In this document: positions 23,857 through 34,954 of the stretch, piece by piece | Layout of the letters: each line of letters begins with the position of its first letter | How positions within the stretch are numbered: the stretch's first letter is position 1 | From: Lithobates sylvaticus | Taxonomy: Eukaryota; Chordata; Amphibia; Anura; Ranidae | Direction: 5' to 3' | NCBI GenBank assembly: GCA_028564925.1 | Contig: CM053026.1 | Span: forward strand, 605,509,616 to 605,573,615 | Length of the DNA stretch: 64,000 bases | The notes under the pieces: generated by a model | What the model was told of the DNA's origin: nothing | The model's input: the letters and a program-made list of their open reading frames with translations, nothing else | Database searches by the model: none | Program-made: the position numbers and the translations under genes

Positions 23857-24635
23857 CCCCTACCGTCTCGCCAAATTCTTCCCGGGACATCCTCCTACCT
23901 GCTGGAGGTCTTGTGGAAGTACTGGTACCATAGCACACATTTTATGGTTTTGCAGATCCCTAAGCTCATTCTGGAAACAAATATTTGCCCTAATCTCAAT
24001 CCTCTCACTGGTTTCCACAACCCCTAATCCTTCACTGGCGCTACTACACCTTGGAATAGAAAAATTCCCGCCCAAATCACGAGTAGTGATAGTCCATCTA
24101 CTACTCGCAGCAAAAATGAACATCACTAAACTCTGGAAAACCCCTGAGACCCCGTCTCTTGCCAACACGCTTACAGACCTAAACCTTCAATGTGAAATGG
24201 AGAGACTAGTTGCTAAGAAAAATTTAAGTATGAAAAAGTTTCTATATGACTGGCATGTTTGGCTCACACATCCAAAATGTACTGTAACCATCTAATGTTC
24301 TCTTCCTACTGCAACTCTCTCTCTTTCATATATTTCCTCTTTATTCTCCTATATACCCCCTTTCTATGGTGTAGTTAATCACCTAATTTGCTGGTGCTCC
24401 TTCATCTACAACCCCCCACCACCGTCTGCAGTTATTGAGTTATTATGTTACTACTATGTTCACAAATTAAGCATGATCCGCCACTGTTTAGGCCAACTTA
24501 TGTGAATATCTCTGCATTTCCTGATTCTACCTTGTAAGCTTTGCCTTCGCTTGCTCCACTCGGAACATCTGACTGTGTTGTTACAAATGTATATCTTGTT
24601 CATTTTACTGAAAATAATAAAGAAATATTGAAATT
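23857..24635 (+). mobile_element. 5'-truncated L1/Tx1-like LINE insertion
   Basis: Flanked by the exact 15 bp direct repeat AAAAATTGTTGATCA (23842-23856 and 24636-24650). The uninterrupted target sequence is visible in the sister element near 14355-14380. It starts inside a reading frame and ends with 'aataataaagaaatattg' plus 'aaatt', an A-rich tail. Truncation at the 5' end plus a TSD is the signature of target-primed reverse transcription. Confidence 0.9.
23861..24295 (+). pseudogene. C-terminus of an L1/Tx1-like ORF2
   Basis: An uninterrupted frame of about 144 codons from the insertion border to the stop. It contains YRLAKFFPG, then PTCWRSCGSTGTIAHILWFC, a Cys/His knuckle of the kind at the end of L1 ORF2 (CWR.CG..GT..H..W.C). 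It continues through the family-typical hydrophobic tail LLLAAKMNITKLWKTPETP and ends FLYDWHVWLTHPKCTVTI. Reverse transcriptase and endonuclease are absent, so it is a dead-on-arrival copy. The open frame and exact TSD suggest a fairly young insertion. Confidence 0.82.
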
Positions 24636-25098
24636 AAAAATTGTTGATCACCGCCATTACTAGTAAAAAAAATAATTATTAATAAAAACGCTATAAAACT
24701 ATCCCCTATTTTGTAAACACTATAACTTTTGCGCAAACCAATCAATAATCGCTTATTGCGATTTTTTTACCAAAAATATGTAGAAAAATACGTATCGACC
24801 TAAACAGAGGAAAAAAAAAAAAATTTTTTTATATATTTTTGGGGGATATTTATTATAGCAAAATGTAAAAATGAATGTGTTTTTTTCAAAATTGTCGTTC
24901 TTTTTTTGTTTATATCGCAAAAAATAAAAACCGCAGGGGCAATCAAATAACACCAAAAGAAAGCTCTACTTGTGGGGAAAAAAAGACGTAAATTTTGTAT
25001 GGGAGCCACGTCGCACGACCGCGCAATTGTCAGTTAAAGCGACGCAGTGCCGAATCGCAAAAAGTGGTCTGGTCTTAAGCCAGCAAAATGGTCCTTAA

Positions 25099-25525
25099 AA
25101 TTGATTTGTCCTTGGAAATATAACAGTTCAACTAAAACCTTTGTACCTTCTCCATCAGAACATGGTAGTGCAAAAATCTTCCAGACAGAAAAGCAAATGA
25201 ACCACATAACTACTGACTACATCTGGTCCAGGGCTGATGAGGACATTTTCAGAAGTGAGGGCCCTGTGGACTATTATCCAAGCTAGACTATAGGCCAGAG
25301 TTTTCACAGTATGTGCTGTAGCTTCTGGCTTGTCCTGCTGCCTAGTATGAGAAGGCCTTCAGTACAGGAGGTTTTATTACATAGTTGAGAATTCACCTAC
25401 CCATGACAGTCTTACTTTCATTAAAATGAAACCATTGCTGCATTACCAATAGCCTGCTGTTGATGCTGTAGACCAAATTTAAGCATCTATCCCCCACCAA
25501 AAAAAATACTACCTGCCACTAGAGG
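25099..25525. other. No recognised feature
   Basis: Short spacer without protein-like frames or terminal repeats. A 79-codon plus frame (25047-25286) begins inside the preceding element and is rejected. Confidence 0.45.
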
Positions 25526-26710
25526 TGTGCATCTTCACTAGTCTCAAGTTTCAATTTGATTATGATTATCCTGTCAACGATTCAATTCGATTCCGTGATG
25601 CATCTTGATGCATTATGATTGCTGCCTATGGTTTTCATCAAAAACTCTTCAGTGTAGCCTCATCAGTGCAGCCTTATATGTGCCCATCAGTGCAGCCTAT
25701 CAGTGCAGCCTATGTGTGCCCATCAGTGAAGCCACATCAGTTACCATCAGTGCAGCCTATCAGTACCCATCAGTACAGCCGCATCAGTGCCCATCCATCA
25801 GTGCATCCTATCAGTGCCCATCAATGCAGCCCCATTAGTGCCCATCAGTGCAGCCCTATCAGTGCCCATCAGTGCCCATCAGTGCAGCCTCGTCAGTGCC
25901 CATCAATGCAGCCTCATCAGTGCCTATCAGTGCAGCCTCATCAGTGCCCATCATTGCAGCCCTATCAGTGCCCATCAGTACAGCCCATCAGTGCCCATCA
26001 GTGCCCCTCAATGCAGCCTATCAGTGCCCATTAATGCAGCCCTATCAGTGACCATCAGTGCAGCCTATCAGTGACCATCAGTGCAGCCACATCAGTGCCC
26101 ATCAGTGCAGCCACACCAGTGCCCATCAGTGCAGCCTCATCAGTGCCCATTAATGCAGCCTCATCAGTGCCCATCAGTGGAGCCTTATTGGTGCCCATCA
26201 GTGCAGCCTCATCAGTGCACATTAGTGCAGCCTCATCAGTGTCCATCAATGCATCATCATCAGTGCCCACCAATGCAGCCTCATCAGTGTACAGATCATA
26301 CAGAGCGAGGATCTCCTGCTGTGACATGGAGCTTGGATTTGAATTTTTCAGGCGGCTGCTGTCATCAAAGTCCCGCCTCCTAGACCAGCTCCTATGATAC
26401 ACATCACACTGATTAAATTTCCCGGCATTGGATCAGCGTGCTGTCTATCACAGGAGCCAGTCTAGGAGGCAGGACTTTGCTACAGCAGCCACGTGGCATT
26501 TCAGATTCAAGCTCTGTGTCACAGCGGGAGGTCCCTGCTCTGTGTGGCATACACATTTAGGCATTGAGGAAGGAGGGGAGGGAAGACTCTGACGGGCTGA
26601 TGACGTAATTGATGCAATTGCGATGTAGCCATTCTCTGCATCGAAGCAGAATAATTTAAGGCTGCATCGCAATGCATCAATTACACGATTGTTTTCAACA
26701 CCATCACCAG
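25526..26710. repeat. Element containing a minisatellite core
   Basis: The minisatellite sits between a left arm with 'gattcaattcgattccgtg' and 'gatgcatcttgatgcat' and a right arm with 'gcatcgcaatgcatcaatt' and 'gaggtgtgcatc'-like ends. Such minisatellite-bearing non-autonomous DNA elements are common in amphibians. Borders and superfamily are uncertain. Confidence 0.45.
25652..26290. repeat. Minisatellite, about 24 bp unit, roughly 25 copies
   Basis: Repeats of 'cctcatcagtgcccatcag' plus 'tgcag', with many unit variants and frequent 12 bp half-units. All three plus frames stay open over most of it (for example HQCPSVQP repeats), as expected when the unit is a multiple of three without stops. 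No start context or domain suggests a protein. Confidence 0.92.
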
Positions 26711-27703
26711 CTCCTGGCACCTCTCCTAGCATATCCTGATCATTCTGCAGTGTAAAAGTGCCACACTATGTATCAGTAGGTGAAACACCACTGCCAAATT
26801 GCTGCAGGGTAAATTCTGCTTTGTGTCTCAAAGTTTGCATACTATCCTGGTACTATCCTGGTGCACAGGCACTATACATGTTCCACACAATGTTACCAAA
26901 ACTGGACCTCAGCTGCCAAATATTAATGTTTGCTGTAAGGTAAATCTTGCATTATGTCTCAAAGTTTGTGGTCTTTTCCAGTGCTCACTCAATGTAAAGG
27001 TTCACACACTGTTTTTCACCTAGTCTTTGGTTGTCGAATTTCTAATGTTTGTTGCAGGGTAATTCCTATGTTGCATCTTGAAGTTTGTGACGTGTTCTAA
27101 TGATCCAGTACTCTAAAGGTACCAACAGTGTTTCTGTAGTTGGGGCTCAGCTTGTAAATGTTTTCTGCAAGGTAAATCCTGTCTTGTGTCTCAAAGTCTG
27201 TGGCCTATTCAAGTGGCCATGCACTGAAAAAGTGAAACACAATGTTTCCACAACTGGACATCAGCTAAAAGATTTCCAATGTTTACTCCTGCATTGCAAC
27301 TCGAAGTTTGCTGCCTATTCCAGTGCTCAGGCACTCAAAAGCATTTCTGGCTATTGTTTCTCAGATAATACAGAATAAAACCTTATCTTACCCTCTTACA
27401 TTGCAGCCTAACTCCGCTGATTACATACTATCCAGCCACTCAAAAATATTGTGGCTATTGTCTCTCACATAATACATTTTTTTTATATTTATTTAAAAAT
27501 AAAACCTGCCTCTTCTCACCTTCCTACATTGTGGCCTTAATAAGCTGCATACATGCTGTCTGGAAACTGTATAATATTTGTGCCTATTGTCTCTCAAATA
27601 GTATACTCTATTGTTTATTACAAGATAAAACCTCCCTAGTCTCTCTCTCTTACATTGCTGATTTTTCCATGCTGCTTATATACTGTCTAACCATTGTAAT
27701 ATA

Positions 27704-29215
27704 CAGTATCTCACAAAAGTGAGTACACCTCTCACATTTTTGTAAATATTTTATTATTTCTTTTCATGTGACAACACTGAAGAAATGACACTTTGCTACA
27801 ATGTAAAGTAGTGAGTGTACAGCTTGTATAACAGTGTAAATGTGCTGTCCCCTCAAAATAACAACACACATCCATTAAAGCGGAAGTAAACCCATCGATT
27901 TAACAGTTTAAAAAAAAAAAGGCATGCCGGGAATGCTAACTGCACATTGGCTGTGCTCTCAACCAAACAGTCAAACCATCCAATGGCTGGTGTCATAACG
28001 GATCACATGTGCAGCACCGTGGCAGTTGAAGACAAAACAGAAGTGAAAATGTCCAAATTGGGCCCAAAGTGTCAATATCCTGTGTGGCCACCATTATTTT
28101 CCAGCACTTGCTTAACCCTCTTGGGTATGGAGTTCACCAGAGCTTCACAGATTGTCAATGGAGTCTTCTTCCACTCCTCCATGACAACATCACAGAGCTG
28201 GTGGATGTTTAGAGACCTTGCGCTCCTCCACCTTCTGTTTGAGGATGCACCACAGATGCTCAATAGGGTTTAGGTCTGGAGACATCCTTGGCTAGTCTAT
28301 AACCTTTACCCTTAGCTTCTTTAGCAAGGCAGTGGTCGTCTTGGAGGTGTGTTTGGGGTCAATATTTTGTGTGGCCACCATTATTTTCCAGTACTTGCTT
28401 AACCCTCTTGGGTATTGGTTGCCGCCACACACGCTTGACACCATCTCAACCAAGTAAGTTTATCTTGGTCTCATTAGACCACAGGACATGGTTCCAGTAA
28501 TCCATGTCCTTCTCTTCTACAAACTGTTTGCAGGCTTTCTTGTGTATCCTCTTTAGAGGAGGATTCCTTCTGTGATGACAGCCAAGCAGACCAATTTGAT
28601 GCAGTTATGTCTAAGCACTGACAGGCAGACCTGTGCTGTTCCTCTCACCTTCTGTGGATGTGACGCGGAGCACGTGCACTCAACTTCTTTGGTCAACTAT
28701 GGCGAGGCCTGTTCTGAGTGGGGCTCTATGGTCTTAGGCGCCATGCTGCAGCTCAGTTTCAGGGTCTTGGCAATCCTTATAGCCTAGGCCATCTATGTAG
28801 AGCAACAATTCTTTTTTTTTAAGATCTTCTTTGCCATGAGGTGCCATGTGGAACTTCCAGTGACCAGTATGAGAGAGTGAGAGCATTAACACCAAATTTA
28901 ACACACCTGTGCCCCATTCACACCTGAGACCTTCTAACACTAACGAGTTACATGACACGGGGAGGGAAAATGGATAATTGGGCCCAATTTGGACATTTTC
29001 ACTTAGGAGTGTACTCACTTTTGTTAGCGGTTTAGACATTAATGGCTGTGTGTTGGGTTATTTTGAGGGGGCAGCAAATTTACACTGTTATATAAGCTGT
29101 ACACTCACTACTTTACATTGTAGCAAAGTGTAATTTCTTCAGTGTTGTCACATGAAAAGCTATAATAAAATATTTACAAAAATATGAGGGGTCTACTCAC
29201 TTTTGTGAGATACTG
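27704..29215 (-). mobile_element. Tc1/mariner element, family A copy 2
   Basis: The ends CAGTATCTCAC and GTGAGATACTG are flanked by TA (27702-27703, 29216-29217). The transposase reads on the minus strand and is heavily degraded. The C-terminal part near 28263-28072 retains IHQLCDVVMEEWKKTPLTI and ENNGGHTGY. A block 'tgtgtggccaccattatttt' occurs at both 28079 and 28366, an internal duplication. A foreign segment begins at a TTAA at 27875. Confidence 0.9.
27875..28035. repeat. TTAA-type fragment inside Tc1 copy 2
   Basis: At the Tc1 position where sister copies read 'ccattaatgtct', this copy reads 'ccattaa' and then 'agcggaagtaaaccc'. That is the end of a TTAA-type MITE like those at 19276 and 56088. 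Tc1 sequence resumes near 28036 ('agtgaaaatgtcc'). The right end of the insert is missing. Confidence 0.6.
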
Positions 29216-29470
29216 TATTTGTACTTACTGACTCTCAAATAATACACTCGAATGCTTGTTTCAAGATAAAACCAGATTTTTTTTCTATCTATTACATTGT
29301 GACCTTACAAAGCTGTTTATGTATTGTCCAGACACTGTGCAAGTTTTTTGGGCTATTGTCTCTCAGATAATACATTATAATTTCTATTGCAAGATAAAAC
29401 TTGCCTCCTCTCCCACTCTTATAATTCAGTCTAACCAAGTTTCTTGGTTACTTTCTTGTTCTATGCTTAT

Positions 29471-30927
29471 TAGGTTCTATACAGTATTATAGCTGTGCAA
29501 TTTACAGTTATGACTCAGAGAATGACAATTTACAGTTGGGGTTAGTGTTGAGTAATAGGGAGTACTCTAATGGGGAGAATGTGGATGACAAATACAAGCA
29601 CGTGCTGCTTTGGTCTGTGCCCAAAAGATGTAGTAGTGCTCCCATGATTTCTATCTTCATGGTATATCCTCAATATTATGTTTGAATAGACCAATGGGGA
29701 GTTACTGACTGGGCCGTAACATACTGCATGTGCTGTCTCAAGCTAAAGTCACAGTCTAAAATGTTGGTGGTGGCATGCACTTGACTCCCTAAAAAATATA
29801 TTAAGTCTTCAATTTCAATGCTATAGGCATACAGTGTAAGAACAGTCTTTTTTGTAGAAGTAATGGCATCTTAATATCTTCCATCAGGCCACTCTTTAAG
29901 TTCAAAAATGGGTTTTAAATGATCTTAAAGGAACAGCAGGGACAGCAGCACCACATATTGGTCAGGTTTGCATTTAGCTGCCAAACTGTAGATAAGCAGA
30001 AGTTTACTTGTATTTTTTTTTTTTTACTGTAACCAGTCACAATGTAACCTGTAACAATGAAAGCGAAGTTTAGAATGTGGACAGATGTCAAGGAAAATAG
30101 ATAAAATTACCTTGTTATTGTTGGCCACTGTGACTTGTGGTGAGGTTTCAAGCACTACATGAGAACTTACATTACCAAATATGTTCCTACATGCTCACAG
30201 CTTAGCCGTTGCCTGTATTCATTGCCCATGACACTGTGTTCTCCTGAATAATATAAAAAAATCAGAATGCAGAAAATCATAAGTTATGAAGTCATGATCA
30301 CCTAGATCTACATAGAGATATTTTGGTGAATCAAATCTCCTAAATCCATTAACACTACTCCAAACCCTAGAGTTGTTAGAAATAAAGAATGTGAAATTGC
30401 CTTTTTGTTGCTGTATAAAGGGGTCACAAACAAATTAGGTCATTATATTTTGCTTGAAATCCTCTTTAAAATGCACATTACCCCAAGAAACATAAAAAGA
30501 ATTAATAGACAATGCAGCAAAAAGTCCTGACAGACTTTCATTATGCCGCATACCCAAAGACTTTCTCAGATTTCAAGTTTCAGCAGAATTAAAACCTGTT
30601 TTATGGAAGGTGATCTGTGCAACAACTCTTTTTGATTAAGATATGTCTGAAGTCTATAAAATATTCAAAATGCAAGCATGATAAATGTCTTCTATAACTC
30701 AATCAAAATGCTGAACAGGAGGAATCTGTGATAGCAGTTTGTCACAATCATAAATTAGTTACCTTTTACACCCACTTTGATGTTATTGTTTATTTTATTT
30801 CTGCAGAGACATTACTCAGAGGGATGGCACTGCAGAACAGAGAACATTTTTTTTATGGTGGTAGAAGTTTAACTTTACTTGCATATTTAAACTTGTCAGA
30901 TAAATGGAAACTTTACAAAAGATGTGT
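29471..30927. other. No recognised feature
   Basis: AT-rich, with no convincing frame. The 86-codon plus frame at 30728-30988 runs into the LINE insert and is rejected. Confidence 0.5.
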
Positions 30928-30943
30928 AAAAATGAAGGATACC

Positions 30944-31814
30944 CTCCTGGATCATGGCCCAGGAGAAGATTGTCAGCAAGCTACTTGACAAAACCCACAA
31001 ATTCAACTTAATTTGGGAACCCTGGGCAAAATACATAGGTATTCCACTAATTCCAGGAGCATAGTCGACCCCGATTGCCTTCTCTCCCTCTAGGTGACCT
31101 TTTTCCCCTCTTTTCTTCTAGCCCCTTTTCTATCCTGCTGACACTTCACCAGCTTTACTAAATCTTCTATTCTTGCTGCTACCGCCTCCCTTTTCTTTCT
31201 TCATATGGAGACAAAACTTCTCTCTAGTCCCTTACAAGCGGAACTCAGCCATCGACATTAATCTATCATCTCACCCGGTATAGTTCAGGCCGTACAGTAA
31301 GGCAATCGTGTTCTGCTGCATGATAACATACAGCCCTGTATGCTTGAGCCCCTGACCTCGATACTCAACGTATCACTGACATTGTAATATTACTGGCAGT
31401 CCAGTGTAATCACACTTCTTCCTCCCGACCGGCCACGTACTTTTCAGGGAGAGATTGTCCTGGTCCGTCTTCCCCACAGTGTTCCCCTTGGGGTGGAGAA
31501 ATGGCCCAACACAAGCAATCTTTCTCTCAAGTTTATCACAGGTTACACTATGGGTTGATGGGACTGTGCCACACTCATTGTATGCTAGGACATTCTGACT
31601 AGATGTACTTGTCTTCCTGGTCTCCTTTTATTCCTGAACTTTACCCTACCTAGGGCAGGGTTACTTTACACTGGCTTTAACTAGTAGTCAGTCTTAGTTG
31701 TTTTTGTTACTATACACGTATGTATATTCTGTTCTATCAATTGTACTGCCTCACCAGAAATTGTTATTACCATGTATCTTTGTATGATATAAACTCAATA
31801 AAAATATTGAAAAG
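30944..31814 (+). mobile_element. L1-like LINE 3' end insertion
   Basis: Flanked by the 16 bp direct repeat AAAAATGAAGGATACC (30928-30943 and 31815-31830). It begins with the last codons of an ORF2-like frame (MAQEKIVSKLLDKTHKF then WEPWAKYIGIPLI and a stop near 31067). A long 3' untranslated region follows, ending 'aactcaataaaaatattg'. The tail resembles that of the insertion at 23857, which suggests the same LINE clade. Confidence 0.83.
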
Positions 31815-31830
31815 AAAAATGAAGGATACC

Positions 31831-32139
31831 GTGCCATGTCATCTGATTCATTAGGGGGTTCACGCTAGTTGTGAGAAACTTTGGAAGTGCACCAGCAAAA
31901 GAGGGGAAGAGAATGAGAAGAAGCTATTTCAGAGGAGAGACCACAGTGTGGGCTGCCAAACTGCTGGGCTGCCGGAAGAGGGGAGAAGAAAAAAACTAGA
32001 ACATGAGGATGCCATTGCAAGAGCATAGTTTTGGGTTGCCTGCCTGTTTGACATGGGGAGCTGGTTTCTGAATTCTGTAGTGAGAAAGCTGGGTCTGCTA
32101 GATTAAAGCTGGTCAATAAATAAATTAATCAAATCATAT
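31831..32139. other. No recognised feature
   Basis: Spacer between the LINE end and a Tc1 fragment; nothing recognisable. Confidence 0.45.
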
Positions 32140-32656
32140 CAGGTTGAGGTCAGGACTCTGTGCAGGCTAGTAAAGTTCCTCCACCCCAAACTCGCTCATC
32201 CATGTCTTTATGGTCCTTGCTTTGTGCACAAACCCAACCCTTGAAAAAAAAACCCACACCATAATCCCCCCTCCACCAAATTATTTGGACCAGTGCAAAA
32301 AGCAAGGTCCATAAAGAAATGGATGAGCACATTTGGGGTGGAGGCCCTTGACTGGCCTGAGTCGTGACCTCAAACCGATAGCACACCTTTGGGAGGAATT
32401 AGAGCGGAGACAGCGAGCCAGACCTTCTCGTCCAAAATCAGTGCCTGACCTCACAAATGTGCTTCTGGAAGAATGGAGAAACATTACCATAGACACACTC
32501 CTAAACCTTGTGGATATCCTTCCTAGAAGAGTTGAAGCTGTAATAGCTGCAAAGGGAGGGGCCAACTCAATATTGAACCCTACGGACTAAGACTGGGATG
32601 CCATTAAAGTTTGTGTGCATGTAAAGGCAGGTATCCCCATACTTTTGACAATATAG
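32140..32656 (+). mobile_element. Tc1-like fragment (family D), rearranged
   Basis: The right end 'acttttgacaatatag' matches, inverted, the left ends at 57731 and 61017 ('ctatattaccaaaagt'). The plus-strand frame 32333-32590 gives the Tc1 transposase C-terminus: LSRDLKPIAHLWEELERR, then LLEEWRNI and [14 protein letters not shown]. The first part (32140-32280) repeats the same 'catccatgtctttatgg' region in inverted orientation, so this copy folded back and lost its centre. Confidence 0.8.
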
Positions 32657-32658
32657 CA

Positions 32659-32726
<68 letters not shown>
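32657..32726. repeat. (TG)n(TA)n microsatellite
   Basis: A run of TG followed by a longer run of TA, ending exactly at the TA target of the next Tc1 element. Confidence 0.95.
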
Positions 32727-32729
<3 letters not shown>

Positions 32730-32778
32730 TATCTCACAAAAGTGAGTACACCCCTCACATTTTTGTATATATTTTATT

Positions 32779-33440
32779 TAGGGCTGAAACAACTAATCGA
32801 TCAATCGACAACTAATCGATTAATCGACAACTAATCGATTATGAAATTAATCGATTACTATTTTCATAATCGATTAATCGGCCAGTAACATAATGGGGTT
32901 TAAAAAAAAACTAAAATGAGCCCTTTATAGTGCAAATAATCGCTACTGTAAATGTTACTTTCACAGTTCTACAGTAATAAAAATGAACCCCTTACAGTAG
33001 TGATTATATGCTTTTTTTGTGCTATAAAGGGCTAATTTTAGCTTTTTTAACCCCATTATTTTACTAAACTTCTTAGACCTGGTTCACATCTATGTGTTTT
33101 TTGGTGCTTTTTGCAGAAACGCACTACAGTTTATTTACATGGTTTCCTATGGGACACGTTCACATCTATGCTTTTTCCGCCGCTGCGTATTTGGAAAGGG
33201 TCAGGGACTTTTTTTTAACGCTTTTTTGGTTCAATATACTTCAATGGAGATATCTCTTCTATCTATGGTTATTTATATTTACCACTGCATAGAGATATTT
33301 AAGAATAAATTACCTTATTTTTAAACTTTACATATTAACTAAATTATACATCACACTTTTTTTAAGGTTATTAACCGATTAATCGAAAAAAAAATCGGCC
33401 AACTAATCGATTATGAAAATAATCGTTAGTTGCAGCCCTA
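32779..33440. mobile_element. hAT-like MITE with TAGGGCTG ends inside Tc1 copy 3
   Basis: The ends TAGGGCTGAAACAACTAATC and GTTAGTTGCAGCCCTA are flanked by the exact 8 bp repeat ATTTTATT (32771-32778 and 33441-33448). Multiple AATCGATTA motifs follow each end. TAGGGCTGCAAC ends with 8 bp TSDs are typical of a widespread vertebrate hAT MITE group. Confidence 0.92.
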
Positions 33441-33718
33441 ATTTTATTATATCGTTTCATGTGACTGAAGAAATTACACTTTGCTACACTGTAAAGTAGT
33501 GAGTGTACAGCTTGTATAACAGTGACAATTTGATGTCCCCTCAAAATAACTCAACACAAAGCCATTAATGTCTGAACCGCTGGCAACAAAAGTGAGTACA
33601 CCCCTAAGTGAAAATGTCCAAATTGGGCCCAATTAGCCTCAGGTGTGAATGGGGAGCAGGTGTGTTAAATTTGGTGTTATCACTCTCACTCTCTCATACT
33701 GGTCACTGGAAGTTCAAC

Positions 33719-34703
33719 ATGGTACCTCATGGCAAATAACTCTCTGAGAATCTGGAAAAAAATAATTGTTGCTCTATATAAAGTTGATTTAGGCTATAAG
33801 AAGATTGCCAAGACCCTGAAACTGAGCTGCAGCACAGCGGCCAAGACCATACAGCAGTTTAACAGGACAGGTTCCACTCAGAACAGGCCTTGCCATGGTC
33901 AACCAAAGAAGTTGAATGCACATACTCAGCTTCATATCCAGAGGTTGTCTTTGGGAAATAGAAGTATGATTACTGCCAGCATTGCTGCAGAGGTTGAAGG
34001 GGTGGGGGGTCAGCCTGTCAGTTCTCAGACCATACGCCACACACTGCATCAAATTGGTCTGCGTGTCTGTCATCCTAGAAGGAAGCCTCTTCTAAAGATG
34101 ATGCACAATAAAGCCTACAGTTTTCTGAAGAGAAGCAGGCTGATGAGACCAAGATAAACTTTTTTGGTTCAGATGGTGTCAAGCATGTGTGGCAGCAACC
34201 AGGTGAGGAGTACAAAAGACAAGTGTGTCTTGCCTACATTCAAGCATGGTGGTGGTAGTGGCATGGTCTGGGGCTGAATGAGTGCTGGCGGTACTGGGGC
34301 TCTACAGTTCATTCAGGGAACCTAGAATACCAACATGTACTGTGAGATACTGAAGCAGTGCATGATCCCCTCCCTTTGGAGACTGGGTTGCAGGGCAGTA
34401 TTCCAACATGTTAACAACCCCAAACACACCTCCAAGACAACCACTTCCTTGCTAAAAAAGCTGAGAGCAAAGGTGATGGACTGGCCAATCATGTCTCCAG
34501 ATCTAAACTCTATTGAGCATCTGTGGGGCATCCTCAAATGGAAGGTTGAGGAGTGCAAGGTCTCTAACATCTGCAAGCTCCGTGATGTCATTATGGAGGA
34601 GTGGAAGAGGACTCCAGTGGCAGCCTGTGAAGTTCTGCTGAACTCAATGCCCAAGAGGGTTAAGGCAGTGCTGGAAAATAATGGTGAGCACACAAAATAT
34701 TGA
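33719..34703 (+). pseudogene. Tc1 transposase, degraded (copy 3)
   Basis: The frame 33729-34157 has the N-terminal DNA-binding part: IIVALYKVDLGYKKIAKTL, SCSTAAKTIQQFNRTGS, then a second helix-turn-helix with GQPVSSQTIRHTLHQIGL. The region holding WSDxTK is deleted after about 34150. The frame 34335-34703 has FQHVNNPKHTSK, where the catalytic Asp (HDNDPKH in copy 1) has become Asn, then SPDLNSIEHLWGILKWKVEE and the end ENNGEHTKY. With one catalytic region deleted and one residue lost it cannot be active. Confidence 0.9.
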
Positions 34704-34908
34704 CAATTTGGGCCCAATTTGGACATTTTCGGTTTAGACATTAATGGCTGTGTGTTGAGGTATTTTGAGGGGTCAGCAAATTTACACTTTTATACAAGCT
34801 GTATACTCACTACTTTACATTGTAGGAAAGTGTCATTTCTTCAGTGTTGTCACATGAAAAGATATTATAGAATATTTACAAAAAGGTGAGGGGTTTTGTG
34901 AGATAATG

Positions 34909-34940
34909 TGTGTAGATATATATATATATATATATATCAT
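34909..34940. repeat. (TA)n microsatellite
   Basis: A short TA run directly after the Tc1 end. Confidence 0.9.
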
Positions 34941-34954
34941 AAATGAAATAATTC

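Larger units (their letters stand above)
23362..25098. mobile_element. TTAA-type (piggyBac-like) element with L1-like insert
   Basis: Second copy of the 13819-14825 element. It starts TTAACCACTTCCCGACCG at 23362, shares 'cacgggcaggcaaaa' and the AT-rich right half, and ends at a TTAA (25095-25098). It is split by an L1-like fragment at 23857-24635. Confidence 0.72.
26790..29470. repeat. Degenerate satellite array, 110-130 bp units, split by Tc1
   Basis: Left part: units with 'gcagggtaaattctg' then 'tgtgtctcaaagtttg', from 26802 in at least five copies. Right part: units with 'ggctattgtctctcagataa' then 'aagataaaacc' and 'cttacattgtggcc'. The array resumes after the Tc1 element at 29218. Units differ by many substitutions and small gaps, so the array is old. 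Confidence 0.75.
32727..34908 (+). mobile_element. Tc1/mariner element, family A copy 3, with hAT-like insert
   Basis: Begins CAGTATCTCACAAAAG after TA at 32725-32726 and ends in the degraded GTGAGATAATG at 34908. Without the hAT-like insert and its duplicated site the length is about 1.5 kb. It lies between TA-rich microsatellites at both sides. Confidence 0.9.

Noticed and set aside
25615-26034. His/Gln/Cys/Pro-rich repeat protein frames
   Set aside because: They are products of a 24 bp minisatellite that is open in all plus frames; no start context or flanking coding sequence.
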